The notes below the pieces were generated by a model that saw only the letters and a list, made by a program, of their open reading frames with translations, did not search any database and was not told the origin of the DNA. Positions 57,055 through 64,000 of a stretch of DNA of 64,000 bases are shown here, in pieces (within the stretch, counting starts at the first letter, position 1; every line of letters begins with the position of its first letter). This stretch comes from Versatilivorator sp963663845 (GTDB lineage: Bacteria; Acidobacteriota; Terriglobia; Versatilivoradales; Versatilivoraceae): contig OY760650.2 in NCBI GenBank assembly GCA_963663845.2, positions 4,650,001 to 4,714,000 on the forward strand, in the 5' to 3' direction. A program made the position numbers and the translations under genes.

Positions 57055-57983
57055 CACGGCCCCATGACTGCTTGCGCCAGGGCCACCTTCTCCGCCAGGC
57101 CGGCCATGACGGTGTTGGTCACCTTGACCTGCATTCCCAGGTCCTCGATTTCCTTCTTCAGGGCCTTGTCCCGAGTGTCGATCACGAACTGATCGGCAAC
57201 CCCCTTCAGCAACAGGGCGACGCCCAGCGCCGAAGCCGGATGACCCATCTCCTTCAGCATCTTGGCCGCCGGTCCCTTCAGCGCCCTGCCCCCCACCAGC
57301 GGACTGACGGCGGTGACCGGCAGACCGGAATCCCGCAGGAGCTCCTTCATGCCGGGAACCGCCAGGATGGGTCCGATGCTGATCAGGGGATTGCTGGGAG
57401 CGATCACCACCCGGCAGGCTCCCGCCACCTGTTCCGGGAGCCCCGGGGGCAGTCGGCTCTGCTCCGCCTCCCGGTAGCACACCTGGAGCACCCGGGGGCG
57501 GCACTGTTCCCGCACCAGGTATTCCTGCAGGTGGAGATCTCCCTGGTCGGTCAGGACCCGAGTGGGCGTGTAGGCCTCGTTCATCGGCAGGAGCCGGCTG
57601 CGCAGCCCCCAGGTCCGGCCGATTGCGGCCGTGACCTCCGCCAGGCCCAACCCCTGCTCCAGCAGGTGGGTCCGCCACAGGTGGGTGGCCAAATCACGGT
57701 CGCCCAGGCGAAACCAACTCGGAGCGCCATAGGCTCGCAGCCACTCCAGGCAGTGGAAGTCGTCCCCGGCGACGCCCCAGCCCCTGGTGGGATTCACTTT
57801 CCCTGCAAGCGTGTAGGTGATGGTGTCCAGGTCCGGGCAGATGCGGAGCCCGCAAACCTTGAAGTCGTCCCCGGTGTTGCCGACTATGGTGGTCCGCTCG
57901 GGCGGGATGACCCGGCTGAGCCCTACCAGGAACTTCGAGGCGCCCACGCCGCCGGCCAGCACCACCACGCCTTGGGAACTCAC
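57051..57983 (-). CDS. cofD: 2-phospho-L-lactate transferase
   Basis: 310 residues from GTG 57983, after GGAGGGGAGGG. VVVLAGGVGASKFLVGLSRVIPPERTTIVGNTGDDFKVCGLRICPDLDTITYTLAG is the unmistakable CofD/FbiA opening, followed by IAPSNPLISIGPILAVPGM and VGGRALKGPAAKML. It transfers the phosphoacid moiety to Fo, giving (dehydro-)F420-0. It heads the tightly packed cofD-cofC-cofE set. Confidence 0.95.
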   Translation of the reverse strand: MSSQGVVVLAGGVGASKFLVGLSRVIPPERTTIVGNTGDDFKVCGLRICPDLDTITYTLAGKVNPTRGWGVAGDDFHCLEWLRAYGAPSWFRLGDRDLATHLWRTHLLEQGLGLAEVTAAIGRTWGLRSRLLPMNEAYTPTRVLTDQGDLHLQEYLVREQCRPRVLQVCYREAEQSRLPPGLPEQVAGACRVVIAPSNPLISIGPILAVPGMKELLRDSGLPVTAVSPLVGGRALKGPAAKMLKEMGHPASALGVALLLKGVADQFVIDTRDKALKKEIEDLGMQVKVTNTVMAGLAEKVALAQAVMGPW

Positions 57984-58140
57984 GCTGTTCCCTCCCCTCC
58001 GGTCGATGCCTTGTCGACACCCCTGTCCGGATCTCCGGTCTGCGCTCTATTTTAGCGGGATTGTCCGACGGGGTCAGGCCCGGCAACCCGGGCCGGCACA
58101 GCCGGGCGTCGGGGGTGCTGGCGGGGGGTCCGGCCGACGG

Positions 58141-58812
58141 TCACAGACCGACCACGCGAAAACGGGAGTGGTGCACCCGGCGCCGCTTGTTGATCTGAAT
58201 CGCCAGCAGCGTCATGCGCTCCAGGGTTGCGGCCTGCCTCAGCGGACCCACGTCCAGAGGCGACAGGCCCTCGATGGCGGAGGCGACCTGGACGATCCGC
58301 CCCCGGGCTTCGGCGGAATCCCCGCAGACAAAGACGTGACAGTCCAGCCGTTGGCTCAGATCTTCCAGGAGGTGGGCCGGGATGGTCTTGAAGGCGCCCA
58401 CCAGGGGAACGTCCTCCGGCAGCACCCTGGCCAAGTGCTCGCTGGCGGAAGGCTCGGGCAGTTCCCTCAGTTGCAGGCGCTTGGCCCGAAACTGCAGGGG
58501 AACGGTCACGTCCACCACGACCTGTCCCTGGCGGAAACGGCTGCGACAGCTCTCCAACAGGGCGGCGGCATGCTCGAACGGCGCCGCCATGAAGAGGACG
58601 TCGGACGCCTCCACAACCTCCGAATTCCCCAGACCGGCGAGGTCGGCTGCCGGCTCGCCCTCCTGCTTCAAACGAAGCCGCAGGTCCTCGGCCTTCAGCG
58701 CCGCCTGATCCGGTTTGCGGGAACCGATGATCACCGGGAATCCCGCCCGACTCAGACGCAGCGCCAGGCCCCTGCCCTCGGGCCCGGTCCCGCCCAGAAT
58801 GCCGATCCGCAT
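58141..58812 (-). CDS. NADPH-dependent F420 reductase
   Basis: 223 residues. The NADP-binding Rossmann start MRIGILGGTGPEGRGLALRLSRAGFPVIIGSRKPD is followed by DVLFMAAPFEHAAALLESC, VVDVTVPLQ, LVGAFKTIPAHLL and VASAIEGLSPLDVGPLRQAATLERMTLLAIQINKR, the Fno/NpdG pattern. It exchanges hydride between NADPH and F420, supplying reduced F420. It lies 157 bp upstream of cofD on the same strand. Confidence 0.93.
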   Translation of the reverse strand: MRIGILGGTGPEGRGLALRLSRAGFPVIIGSRKPDQAALKAEDLRLRLKQEGEPAADLAGLGNSEVVEASDVLFMAAPFEHAAALLESCRSRFRQGQVVVDVTVPLQFRAKRLQLRELPEPSASEHLARVLPEDVPLVGAFKTIPAHLLEDLSQRLDCHVFVCGDSAEARGRIVQVASAIEGLSPLDVGPLRQAATLERMTLLAIQINKRRRVHHSRFRVVGL

Positions 58813-58846
58813 TCAGGTCTCCACGGAGGCTGCAAGAGCCCGTCGA

Positions 58847-58993
58847 CTACTCCACCAGCTCGACGTCCTTGTCGGTGGCCGGGATGATGCTTTCGGTCGG
58901 CTCCTCCCGCTCGGCCTTCCACACCAGGCGAATCGCCCACAGCAGGATCGCGATCTCCAGCGCCACCATGAACCAATCCAGAGGCGTCACCAT
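58847..58993 (-). CDS. Small single-pass membrane protein, NCS1 permease partner
   Basis: 48 residues starting MVTPLDWFMVALEIAILLWAI, continuing RLVWKAEREEPTESIIPATD and ending KDVELVE. One transmembrane helix (residues 7-25) and a charged cytoplasmic tail. Its ATG lies 4 bp after the stop of the NCS1 permease gene, so it is almost certainly co-translated, which suggests a small accessory subunit like those found with some other carriers. No family is recognised. It is short enough to be missed by automatic annotation. Confidence 0.7.
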   Translation of the reverse strand: MVTPLDWFMVALEIAILLWAIRLVWKAEREEPTESIIPATDKDVELVE

Positions 58994-58997
58994 TGTC

Positions 58998-60347
58998 TCA
59001 ACCCTTCACGGGCGCCAGGCCCATCTGCTGCTCGGGCGTCATCCCCCGGGCCAGCGACCCCTTCATCCACAGGTAGTAGACCAGGCCCGAAGCCGCCATC
59101 GAACTCAGCAGACCGCTGAAAAGCTGGTTCTGCCCGACATAGAACCCGACCAGGAAGCCCACCAGCCAGGCCACGTAGGCGGCGGGATTGAGGTTCATGT
59201 CCGCTCCCCTGGCGCTCTGGTAGCGTTTCCGCCTTTCCGGGAAGGCCCAGTAGTCCAGGATCACCGTCATGGCGATGGGAGCCACCACCCAGCCCAGAAA
59301 CTGGACATACCAGTTCACGAACCGGTCCAGCCCCACGAAGCTCCCCACCAGGCCCACCAGACCGGCGCCCGCCGTGGCCAGGCGGCGGGTGAATTCCTGT
59401 CCCCAGACCATGGGGATGGGAGGCGCCGAAAATGCCAGTCCGGCCGCGTAGGTGCCTCCCTGCACCGTGGACTGGGCGCCGAACCAGCCGAACACCCAGA
59501 CCACAAAGGGCAGGCCCAGGGCCTGAGCCATGATGAAGACGTTGAACTCGCCGGTGAAGGCGGCTCCGATGGCTCCCCCCCAGTACTGCATGGTGACCAG
59601 TCCGGCGTAGGCCGTCAGGATCCCCACCAGGGCCTGCTTGCCGTTTTTCCAGAAGCGGGCCATGTCGGAAATGATGGTCACCCCGACCAGCCAACCGCCG
59701 GCCGCCATGTCGAAACCGATGAAGGCAGGCGCGGTGGGGTCGAACCACTTGTGCCACAACAAGCCGAAACCTCCCGCGCGCGTGAGCGTGGCGTCGATGA
59801 TCATGAAGACCAGGACCAGGAAGCCGGGCACGGCAATCCAGTCCACGTAGGCGATCCAGCGAATGCGCACCACTGCCGGAACGATGAACAGGACCCCGAT
59901 GGCGATGGTGGCGATCAGCCAGGGAGCCGAGCCGGCCTCCCAACCCCAATGTCCGGTGAGACCGTCCCGGGTCATGTTCAGAATGACCGAAAACCAGCCC
60001 ATGCTGGTCAACCCCATCAGCACGTTGGGCAACACCACTCCCTTGCGCCCGAAGGTGTAGCGGTAGAGGAGCGCGCTGGAATACCCGGTCCGGGCGGCGG
60101 CGGCCCCGATCAGGGCCCCCACGATCCCGTTGCTCAAGGTCCCGAAGAAGATAATGGGCATGGACAGCTTCAAGGGAAAGGACTGACCGACGATCCCTCC
60201 CACGACGAAGCTGGACAGCACCAGCACCCATCCCCACAGAATGATGGAATTGTTCCAGTAGCTGAGCCGCCTGGAAAGTGGCACCTTGGACCGGGCGGCG
60301 TCTCCGACCACCGCCCCCGACTCAGCGCTCTCGCTTTGTGTCGACAA
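58998..60347 (-). CDS. NCS1-family nucleobase/cytosine permease
   Basis: 449 residues from TTG 60347, with AAAGGAG 9 bp upstream. Twelve hydrophobic segments; RRLSYWNNSIILWGWVLVLSSFVVGG, SYSSALLYRYTFGRKGVVLPNVL, MGWFSVILNMTRDG, DMARFWKN and GWVVAPIAMTVILDYWAFPERRKRY match NCS1 carriers (CodB, PucI, Mhp1). Substrates include cytosine, allantoin, hydantoins and purines. With a PLP enzyme, a hydrolase and an aldolase upstream in the same direction, uptake for catabolism is likely. Confidence 0.88.
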   Translation of the reverse strand: MSTQSESAESGAVVGDAARSKVPLSRRLSYWNNSIILWGWVLVLSSFVVGGIVGQSFPLKLSMPIIFFGTLSNGIVGALIGAAAARTGYSSALLYRYTFGRKGVVLPNVLMGLTSMGWFSVILNMTRDGLTGHWGWEAGSAPWLIATIAIGVLFIVPAVVRIRWIAYVDWIAVPGFLVLVFMIIDATLTRAGGFGLLWHKWFDPTAPAFIGFDMAAGGWLVGVTIISDMARFWKNGKQALVGILTAYAGLVTMQYWGGAIGAAFTGEFNVFIMAQALGLPFVVWVFGWFGAQSTVQGGTYAAGLAFSAPPIPMVWGQEFTRRLATAGAGLVGLVGSFVGLDRFVNWYVQFLGWVVAPIAMTVILDYWAFPERRKRYQSARGADMNLNPAAYVAWLVGFLVGFYVGQNQLFSGLLSSMAASGLVYYLWMKGSLARGMTPEQQMGLAPVKG

Positions 60348-60392
60348 GTTGCAACGCTCCTTTCAGCGTGTCTCTCTCGGACGCGTTCAGCG

Positions 60393-61652
60393 TCAGGCCC
60401 GGCCCCGGACCACCGCCTCCAAGGCGGACAGGCAGCGGTCGACTTCCTCGGCCGTATTGTAATGCACCAGCCCCAGCCGCACGACCCCGCCGGTATCGAA
60501 CAATCCCAGCCGCTCGATCAGGGCCTGGGCGTAGAAGTCCCCTTCCCAAAGGAAGAATCCCTGCTTGCCCATCTCGGCGGTGATGTCTCGAGGCGACAAG
60601 CCCGGAACGGTAAAGGCCGCCGTGGGCGTGCGGCAGTGGAGCCGGTCGCGGTCGGTGACTCCCCACATCTTCAAGCCCTTGATCTGCTCCAGGCCGTCCA
60701 GCAGCCGTTGGAACAGGGGGCGCTCGTAGCTCTCGATGGCGGAGAGGCAGGTCTTCAAATGCAAGCGCCTGCCCTCGAGCTGTGGATAGCGGTCCCGGTA
60801 GGCGCCGCCCTGCTGCCGGCCCAGCTCGGCCAGGTAGTCGATCGCAGCCAGGGCGCCGGCGATTCCCTCGTGATTCTGAGTCCCGATTTCGAAGCGAGGC
60901 TTGGCCGGCCTGATCTTGTAGGCGGGAAGCCGCTCCAGCACCTCCCGCTTGCCGTAGAGCACGCCCACGTGGGGACCGAAGAACTTGTAGACCGAGAGGG
61001 CCATCAGGTCGCAGTCCAGCGCCTGCACGTCGATGGGTCCGTGGGGGGCGTAGTGGACGGCGTCCACGAAGACCAGCGCTCCAACCTGGTGGGCTTTCTC
61101 GATCAACTCCCCCACCGGGTTGACGGTGCCGACCGCGTTGGAGGCGTAGCCGATCGCCACCACCTTGGTCCTCGAGTTGAGCTTCGACTCCAGCTCTTCC
61201 ATGTCGAGGGTGCAGTCCTCCGGACGGATGTCGACGCAGTGCACCTTGGCGCCGTGCTCCTCCAGGGCCTGCCAGGGAGAGACGTTGGCTTCGTGGTCCA
61301 GCACGGTCACCACCACTTCGTCGCCGGGCTGCAGCGTCTTGCCGATGGCCCGACTCACGTTGTAGGTGTGGGTGGTCATGTTCAGACCGAAGGCGATTTC
61401 ATCGATGGAGCGGGCGTTGAGGAAATCGACCATGGCCAGGTCGGCCTCTATCAGCATGCGGTCGGTGTCCTCGCTGGTGACGAAGGTGCCCTCGATGTTG
61501 CAGTTCATGGCCATGTAGTAGTGAGCGACGGCATCCATGACCTGCCGGGGAATCTGGGTCCCGCCCGGACCATCGAAAAAGACGGCCGGGTGGTTGTTTA
61601 CGGTGCGTTCCAGCGACGGGAATTGTTTTCGGATTGCAGCCAGGTCGAGCAA
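60393..61652 (-). CDS. Cysteine desulfurase-like PLP enzyme (class V aminotransferase)
   Basis: 419 residues from TTG 61652, with GGAG upstream. Matches the cysteine desulfurase-like subfamily exemplified by VC1184: FPSLERTVNNHPAVFFDGPGGTQIPRQVMDAV, NMTTHTYNVSRAI, DHEANVSPW, DAVHYAPHGPIDVQAL and the PLP lysine in ALSVYKFFGPHVG. The SufS/IscS catalytic cysteine loop is not apparent, so desulfurase activity is uncertain and another beta-elimination or transamination is possible. It lies 45 bp upstream of the permease gene. Confidence 0.87.
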   Translation of the reverse strand: MLDLAAIRKQFPSLERTVNNHPAVFFDGPGGTQIPRQVMDAVAHYYMAMNCNIEGTFVTSEDTDRMLIEADLAMVDFLNARSIDEIAFGLNMTTHTYNVSRAIGKTLQPGDEVVVTVLDHEANVSPWQALEEHGAKVHCVDIRPEDCTLDMEELESKLNSRTKVVAIGYASNAVGTVNPVGELIEKAHQVGALVFVDAVHYAPHGPIDVQALDCDLMALSVYKFFGPHVGVLYGKREVLERLPAYKIRPAKPRFEIGTQNHEGIAGALAAIDYLAELGRQQGGAYRDRYPQLEGRRLHLKTCLSAIESYERPLFQRLLDGLEQIKGLKMWGVTDRDRLHCRTPTAAFTVPGLSPRDITAEMGKQGFFLWEGDFYAQALIERLGLFDTGGVVRLGLVHYNTAEEVDRCLSALEAVVRGRA

Positions 61653-61711
61653 GGGGGCAGATCTCCAGGTTGGCCCGGGCCTTTGGGGCGGCCCGGGATG
61701 CGGCCGGCTCT

Positions 61712-62455
61712 CTAGAAGAGGTTCCAGGGCGGGACCAGCGCCTCAATCCGGTCGGTGGCGGGCTTGAAATGGGCGGCCGCCTCGTTTACGACCGGCGGCT
61801 TATGTCCCGCAAACAGGTGGTCGGGACGGAGCCGGGCCAGCCGCTCCACGCTCCTCATGGACTGGTGCAGGTCGCAGTCCCCGATGTTCTGCAGCAGGAT
61901 CTTGCCTTCGGGGAAGATGGCGTCTCCTGCGAACAGGGCCTGCTTGCCCCCATCCTCCACCAGGAAGGACATGTGGCCCGCGCAGTGGCCGGGAGTCGCC
62001 ACCACCCGGAAGACCTTGCCGCCGAGTTCCACTTCCTGGTTGTCGTGAAGCTCCAGGTCCACCGGGCAGGGCAGGAACTGGAACTCGGGGGGATACATTC
62101 CGGTGGAGCGTCCCTTGTCCAGGTTGATGGCCTTTTCGTCGCCGCTACGTAGCCAGCCGGCGGCTTCCGCCGAAAGGGCCACTTTCAGGTTGGGCAGCCG
62201 CTGTTTCAGGGGCGCGGCTCCGGCGGCATGGTCTCCGTGAGCGTGGGTGAGCAGCAGCCATTCCACCCGGGCGGGGTCCACGCCGTGCCCCCGGATATTG
62301 TCCACCACCTGGTCGGCGCCCATCCCCCCGCCGGCGTCGATCAGCAGGTAGAGGTCCCCGGCCCGCATGAGGTAGACGTTGCAGTCCATGCGGTCGGTGA
62401 ACACCGTCTCGGTCTCGCCTCCGCCCACCAGGAAAATCGTCTCAGTCACTTTCAT
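61712..62455 (-). CDS. Metallo-beta-lactamase-fold hydrolase
   Basis: 247 residues. Zinc-site motif LLTHAHGDHAAGAAPL (HxHxDH), later VVATPGHCAGHMSFLVEDGGKQALFAGDAIF with the bridging Asp, and a final H in LFAGHKPP. These are glyoxalase II-like or lactonase-like enzymes; the substrate is unknown. ATG 62455 follows AGGAGA. Confidence 0.9.
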   Translation of the reverse strand: MKVTETIFLVGGGETETVFTDRMDCNVYLMRAGDLYLLIDAGGGMGADQVVDNIRGHGVDPARVEWLLLTHAHGDHAAGAAPLKQRLPNLKVALSAEAAGWLRSGDEKAINLDKGRSTGMYPPEFQFLPCPVDLELHDNQEVELGGKVFRVVATPGHCAGHMSFLVEDGGKQALFAGDAIFPEGKILLQNIGDCDLHQSMRSVERLARLRPDHLFAGHKPPVVNEAAAHFKPATDRIEALVPPWNLF

Positions 62456-62606
62456 GAACCAGTCTCCTGAAGCTTTTCACGGGAGTCCATGCTTCAGACA
62501 TGCTTGACGTGTCGGTCAAATCACTCTTCACTCTCCACTATTCACTTCTCACCTCACCCCACCGCCGTCCCATACGACGAGGCGGGTCACAAGGGGCAAG
62601 GTCCGG

Positions 62607-63341
62607 CTAACGAGCATACTCCGGTTCTTCCCGGTCCAGGATGCGCCGGATGGCCTGGAAGTGAAGGTCGCGCATGGTGGCCAGACCCGATTGCATCACG
62701 GGCGCCACTTCCTTGACCGTGGACTCCGGAATTTCTCGCAGCCGCTGTCCGGAAGATTGAACGATGAACTGGGACTCGCAGGCCCGCTCCAGGTAGTAGA
62801 GGTCGTCGAAGGCGTCCCAAACCGTGGGCCCGGTCACAATCACCCCATGGGCGCCCAGAAAGGCCACGTCGTGATCACCCATGGCCGCGGCCAGGCGGTC
62901 ACCCTCCGAGCTTTCGAAAGCCAATCCACGATATTCGTCGATATAGGCCACCCGGCCGTAGAAGCGGAGGGCATTTTGCGAGGCCATCTGAAGCCTGCCC
63001 TGCTGCAGCAGGCAGATGGCGGTGGCGTAGGGCATGTGGGTGTGCAGCACGCAGCGAGCCCGGGGCTTGGCCATGTGGATGCGGGAGTGAATGAAGAAGG
63101 CCGAGTCTTCCACTGTGTTGCCGCCCTCCAGGATGCGCCGGTCCTTGTCGGCCAGGACCAGGTCGCTGGCGCACAGCTCGCTCCAGTGAAAGCCTATCGG
63201 ATTGACCAGAAACTGGTGACCATCGTCTGAAACCGCCAGGCTGAAGTGGTTGCAGATCCCTTCGCTCAGCCCCAGACGTGCAGCCCAGCGGAGAGCGGCG
63301 GCCAGGTCGATCCGCGCCTGTCTGATTTGCTCGGGTGTGAT
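62607..63341 (-). CDS. Class II aldolase/adducin-family protein with non-canonical start
   Basis: 244 residues if translation starts at ATC 63341; the first GTG comes only at 63113, which would remove a third of the domain. The N-terminus reads ITPEQIRQARIDLAAALRWA, then RLGLSEGICNHFSLAV with the zinc-ligand-region N..S motif, VLHTHMPYATAICLL with the HxH zinc ligands, and ALGAHGVIVTG-like FLGAHGVIVTGPTVWDAFDDLYYLE. AAAGGA sits 7 bp before the ATC. Members cleave or isomerise sugar-phosphate and hydroxyketone substrates. It is downstream of an SIS-type gene by 29 bp. Confidence 0.85.
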   Translation of the reverse strand: MTPEQIRQARIDLAAALRWAARLGLSEGICNHFSLAVSDDGHQFLVNPIGFHWSELCASDLVLADKDRRILEGGNTVEDSAFFIHSRIHMAKPRARCVLHTHMPYATAICLLQQGRLQMASQNALRFYGRVAYIDEYRGLAFESSEGDRLAAAMGDHDVAFLGAHGVIVTGPTVWDAFDDLYYLERACESQFIVQSSGQRLREIPESTVKEVAPVMQSGLATMRDLHFQAIRRILDREEPEYAR

Positions 63342-63362
63342 GGTGGATTCCTTTCAGGAAGC

Positions 63363-63374
63363 AATGCGGGCTAG
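63363..63374. repeat. Family A terminal-repeat end fragment
   Basis: AATGCGGGCTAG is a 12-bp match to the outermost part of the 250-bp element's right end. Read on the minus strand it begins with the TAG stop (63371-63373) of the SIS-type gene, followed by CCCGCATT. Confidence 0.45.
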
Positions 63375-64000
63375 AAACCCTGCGCCTCGAAATGGGGGCG
63401 AATGGCATCGTCATAGGGTCGGCCCCCATTCTGGAAAAAGCCCATCCAATAATAGGGCACCGATCCCCGCCGGACCATCTCATCGGTCCACTGGGCGCAG
63501 ATCATCTGCTGAATGACGTTGCCCACAATGCCCGAGGTCGGGCAAATGCGTTCCTTGCGGCCCGCGATCTCGATGACGCCCTCCCGCTCCGGAGAGAAAT
63601 TGTCGAACCCGGCGTCGGCGACATCGATCAATCGACCGGGAGGCACTTCCCCGTCCATGGAGCCGGGACCGACTCCGATCACGTAGGCGCCCTCGATCTG
63701 CTTCTCCCGAGCCAGCCGCATTTCCGGGGTATGGGCCGGCGAAATGGCGGTGATGATCATGACGTTGAGTTCCCTGGTGGCTTCCCAGTCCCCCCAGTTT
63801 ATGATCATCGGTCCCGAGGCCACCCCGCTGAGCTCGCTGGCGAATCCCGGATGCTCCAGGCTTCGCGCAAACCAGCGGCCTCCCCGGCGAATGCGCCGGG
63901 CCATGGTGACCGCAGTCTCCCGGATTCGAGGTTGGTGCCGCCTGATCCGCTCCACGCGCTCGGTGAGCACCCGGAGGTACTCGGCGCTCTTGTCCACCGA
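63371..64000 (-). CDS. SIS-type sugar-isomerase-like protein, C-terminal part
   Basis: At least 209 codons; the gene continues past the right edge, so the start is not seen. It includes WGDWEATRELNVMIITAISPAHTPEMRLAREKQIEGAYVIGVGP, LIDVADAGFDNFSPER and ICPTSGIVGNVIQQMICAQWTDEMVRRG, which resembles SIS-domain sugar isomerase proteins (loss of a phosphosugar-binding loop cannot be excluded). It ends QGF-TAG. It lies 29 bp upstream of the aldolase-like gene and probably opens that minus-strand run. Confidence 0.5.
   Translation of the reverse strand, partial: SVDKSAEYLRVLTERVERIRRHQPRIRETAVTMARRIRRGGRWFARSLEHPGFASELSGVASGPMIINWGDWEATRELNVMIITAISPAHTPEMRLAREKQIEGAYVIGVGPGSMDGEVPPGRLIDVADAGFDNFSPEREGVIEIAGRKERICPTSGIVGNVIQQMICAQWTDEMVRRGSVPYYWMGFFQNGGRPYDDAIRPHFEAQGF

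Overview
The window is GC-rich bacterial chromosome (roughly 60-65% G+C by eye). Its gene families suggest an Acidobacteriota-like or related soil or sponge bacterium. The clues are paired DUF1501/DUF1549 (Planctomycete/Acidobacteria-type) proteins, a DUF1080 protein, Nramp-superfamily transporters, a B12-dependent ribonucleotide reductase, toxin-antitoxin modules and coenzyme F420 biosynthesis. The phylum is an inference from family composition; there is no rRNA or tRNA gene here to settle it.

Layout. 0-14 kb is mostly housekeeping: the end of a larA-like gene, an Nramp-like carrier, rpsT, a decayed VapBC pair, a tandemly duplicated small coiled-coil gene, prfB with the classic programmed +1 frameshift, recG, rsmD, coaD, an aminotransferase, a lysophospholipid acyltransferase, etfA/etfB and a DUF1080 protein. 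14-18 kb is an accessory patch: a DUF3800 protein and a DUF4145-like gene split by an IS4-family insertion whose 9-bp target duplication and original reading frame can both be recovered. 18-30 kb holds an aldehyde dehydrogenase, thiC, a B12-dependent nrdJ carrying a one-base frameshift, HIT, prmC, prfA, rpmE, an HU gene and a TPP-dependent enzyme. 30-36 kb is transport: a second Nramp-like protein, an MFS carrier and a POT carrier. A second transposase follows at 36-37.6 kb.

38-43 kb and 55.6-58.8 kb together carry coenzyme F420 functions: a flavin-fold oxidoreductase, a double-domain SagB-type nitroreductase, a [2Fe-2S] protein, cofG-cofH, then cofD-cofC-cofE and an F420:NADPH oxidoreductase. 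Between the two F420 blocks lies a repeat-rich accessory island (43.1-55.6 kb). It contains a truncated MazEF pair, a three-gene operon (glycine-rich protein, MbcA/ParS/Xre antitoxin, RES toxin), an alpha/beta hydrolase, a cupin, a ribbon-helix-helix antitoxin with a 15-residue MazF stub, a Sel1-repeat protein, an intact BrnT/BrnA pair, a formylglycine-generating-enzyme-like protein, the DUF1501/DUF1549 pair and an orphan BrnA-like antitoxin. 58.8-64 kb is a minus-strand run of an NCS1 permease with a tiny membrane-protein partner, a PLP enzyme, a metallo-beta-lactamase-fold hydrolase, a class II aldolase-like gene lacking a normal start codon, and an SIS-type sugar-isomerase-like gene cut by the window edge.

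The most striking non-coding structure is a 250-bp element with 22-bp terminal inverted repeats and an internal hairpin. Two full copies, one half copy and one 12-bp end fragment all sit at the TAG stop codon of a gene. Several other short inverted-repeat families, and a ~60-bp repeat separating modules of the 43.7-48 kb island, add to the picture of a genome rich in small non-autonomous repeats. The best candidates for something undescribed are the glycine-rich/Xre/RES operon and the stop-codon-associated element family.
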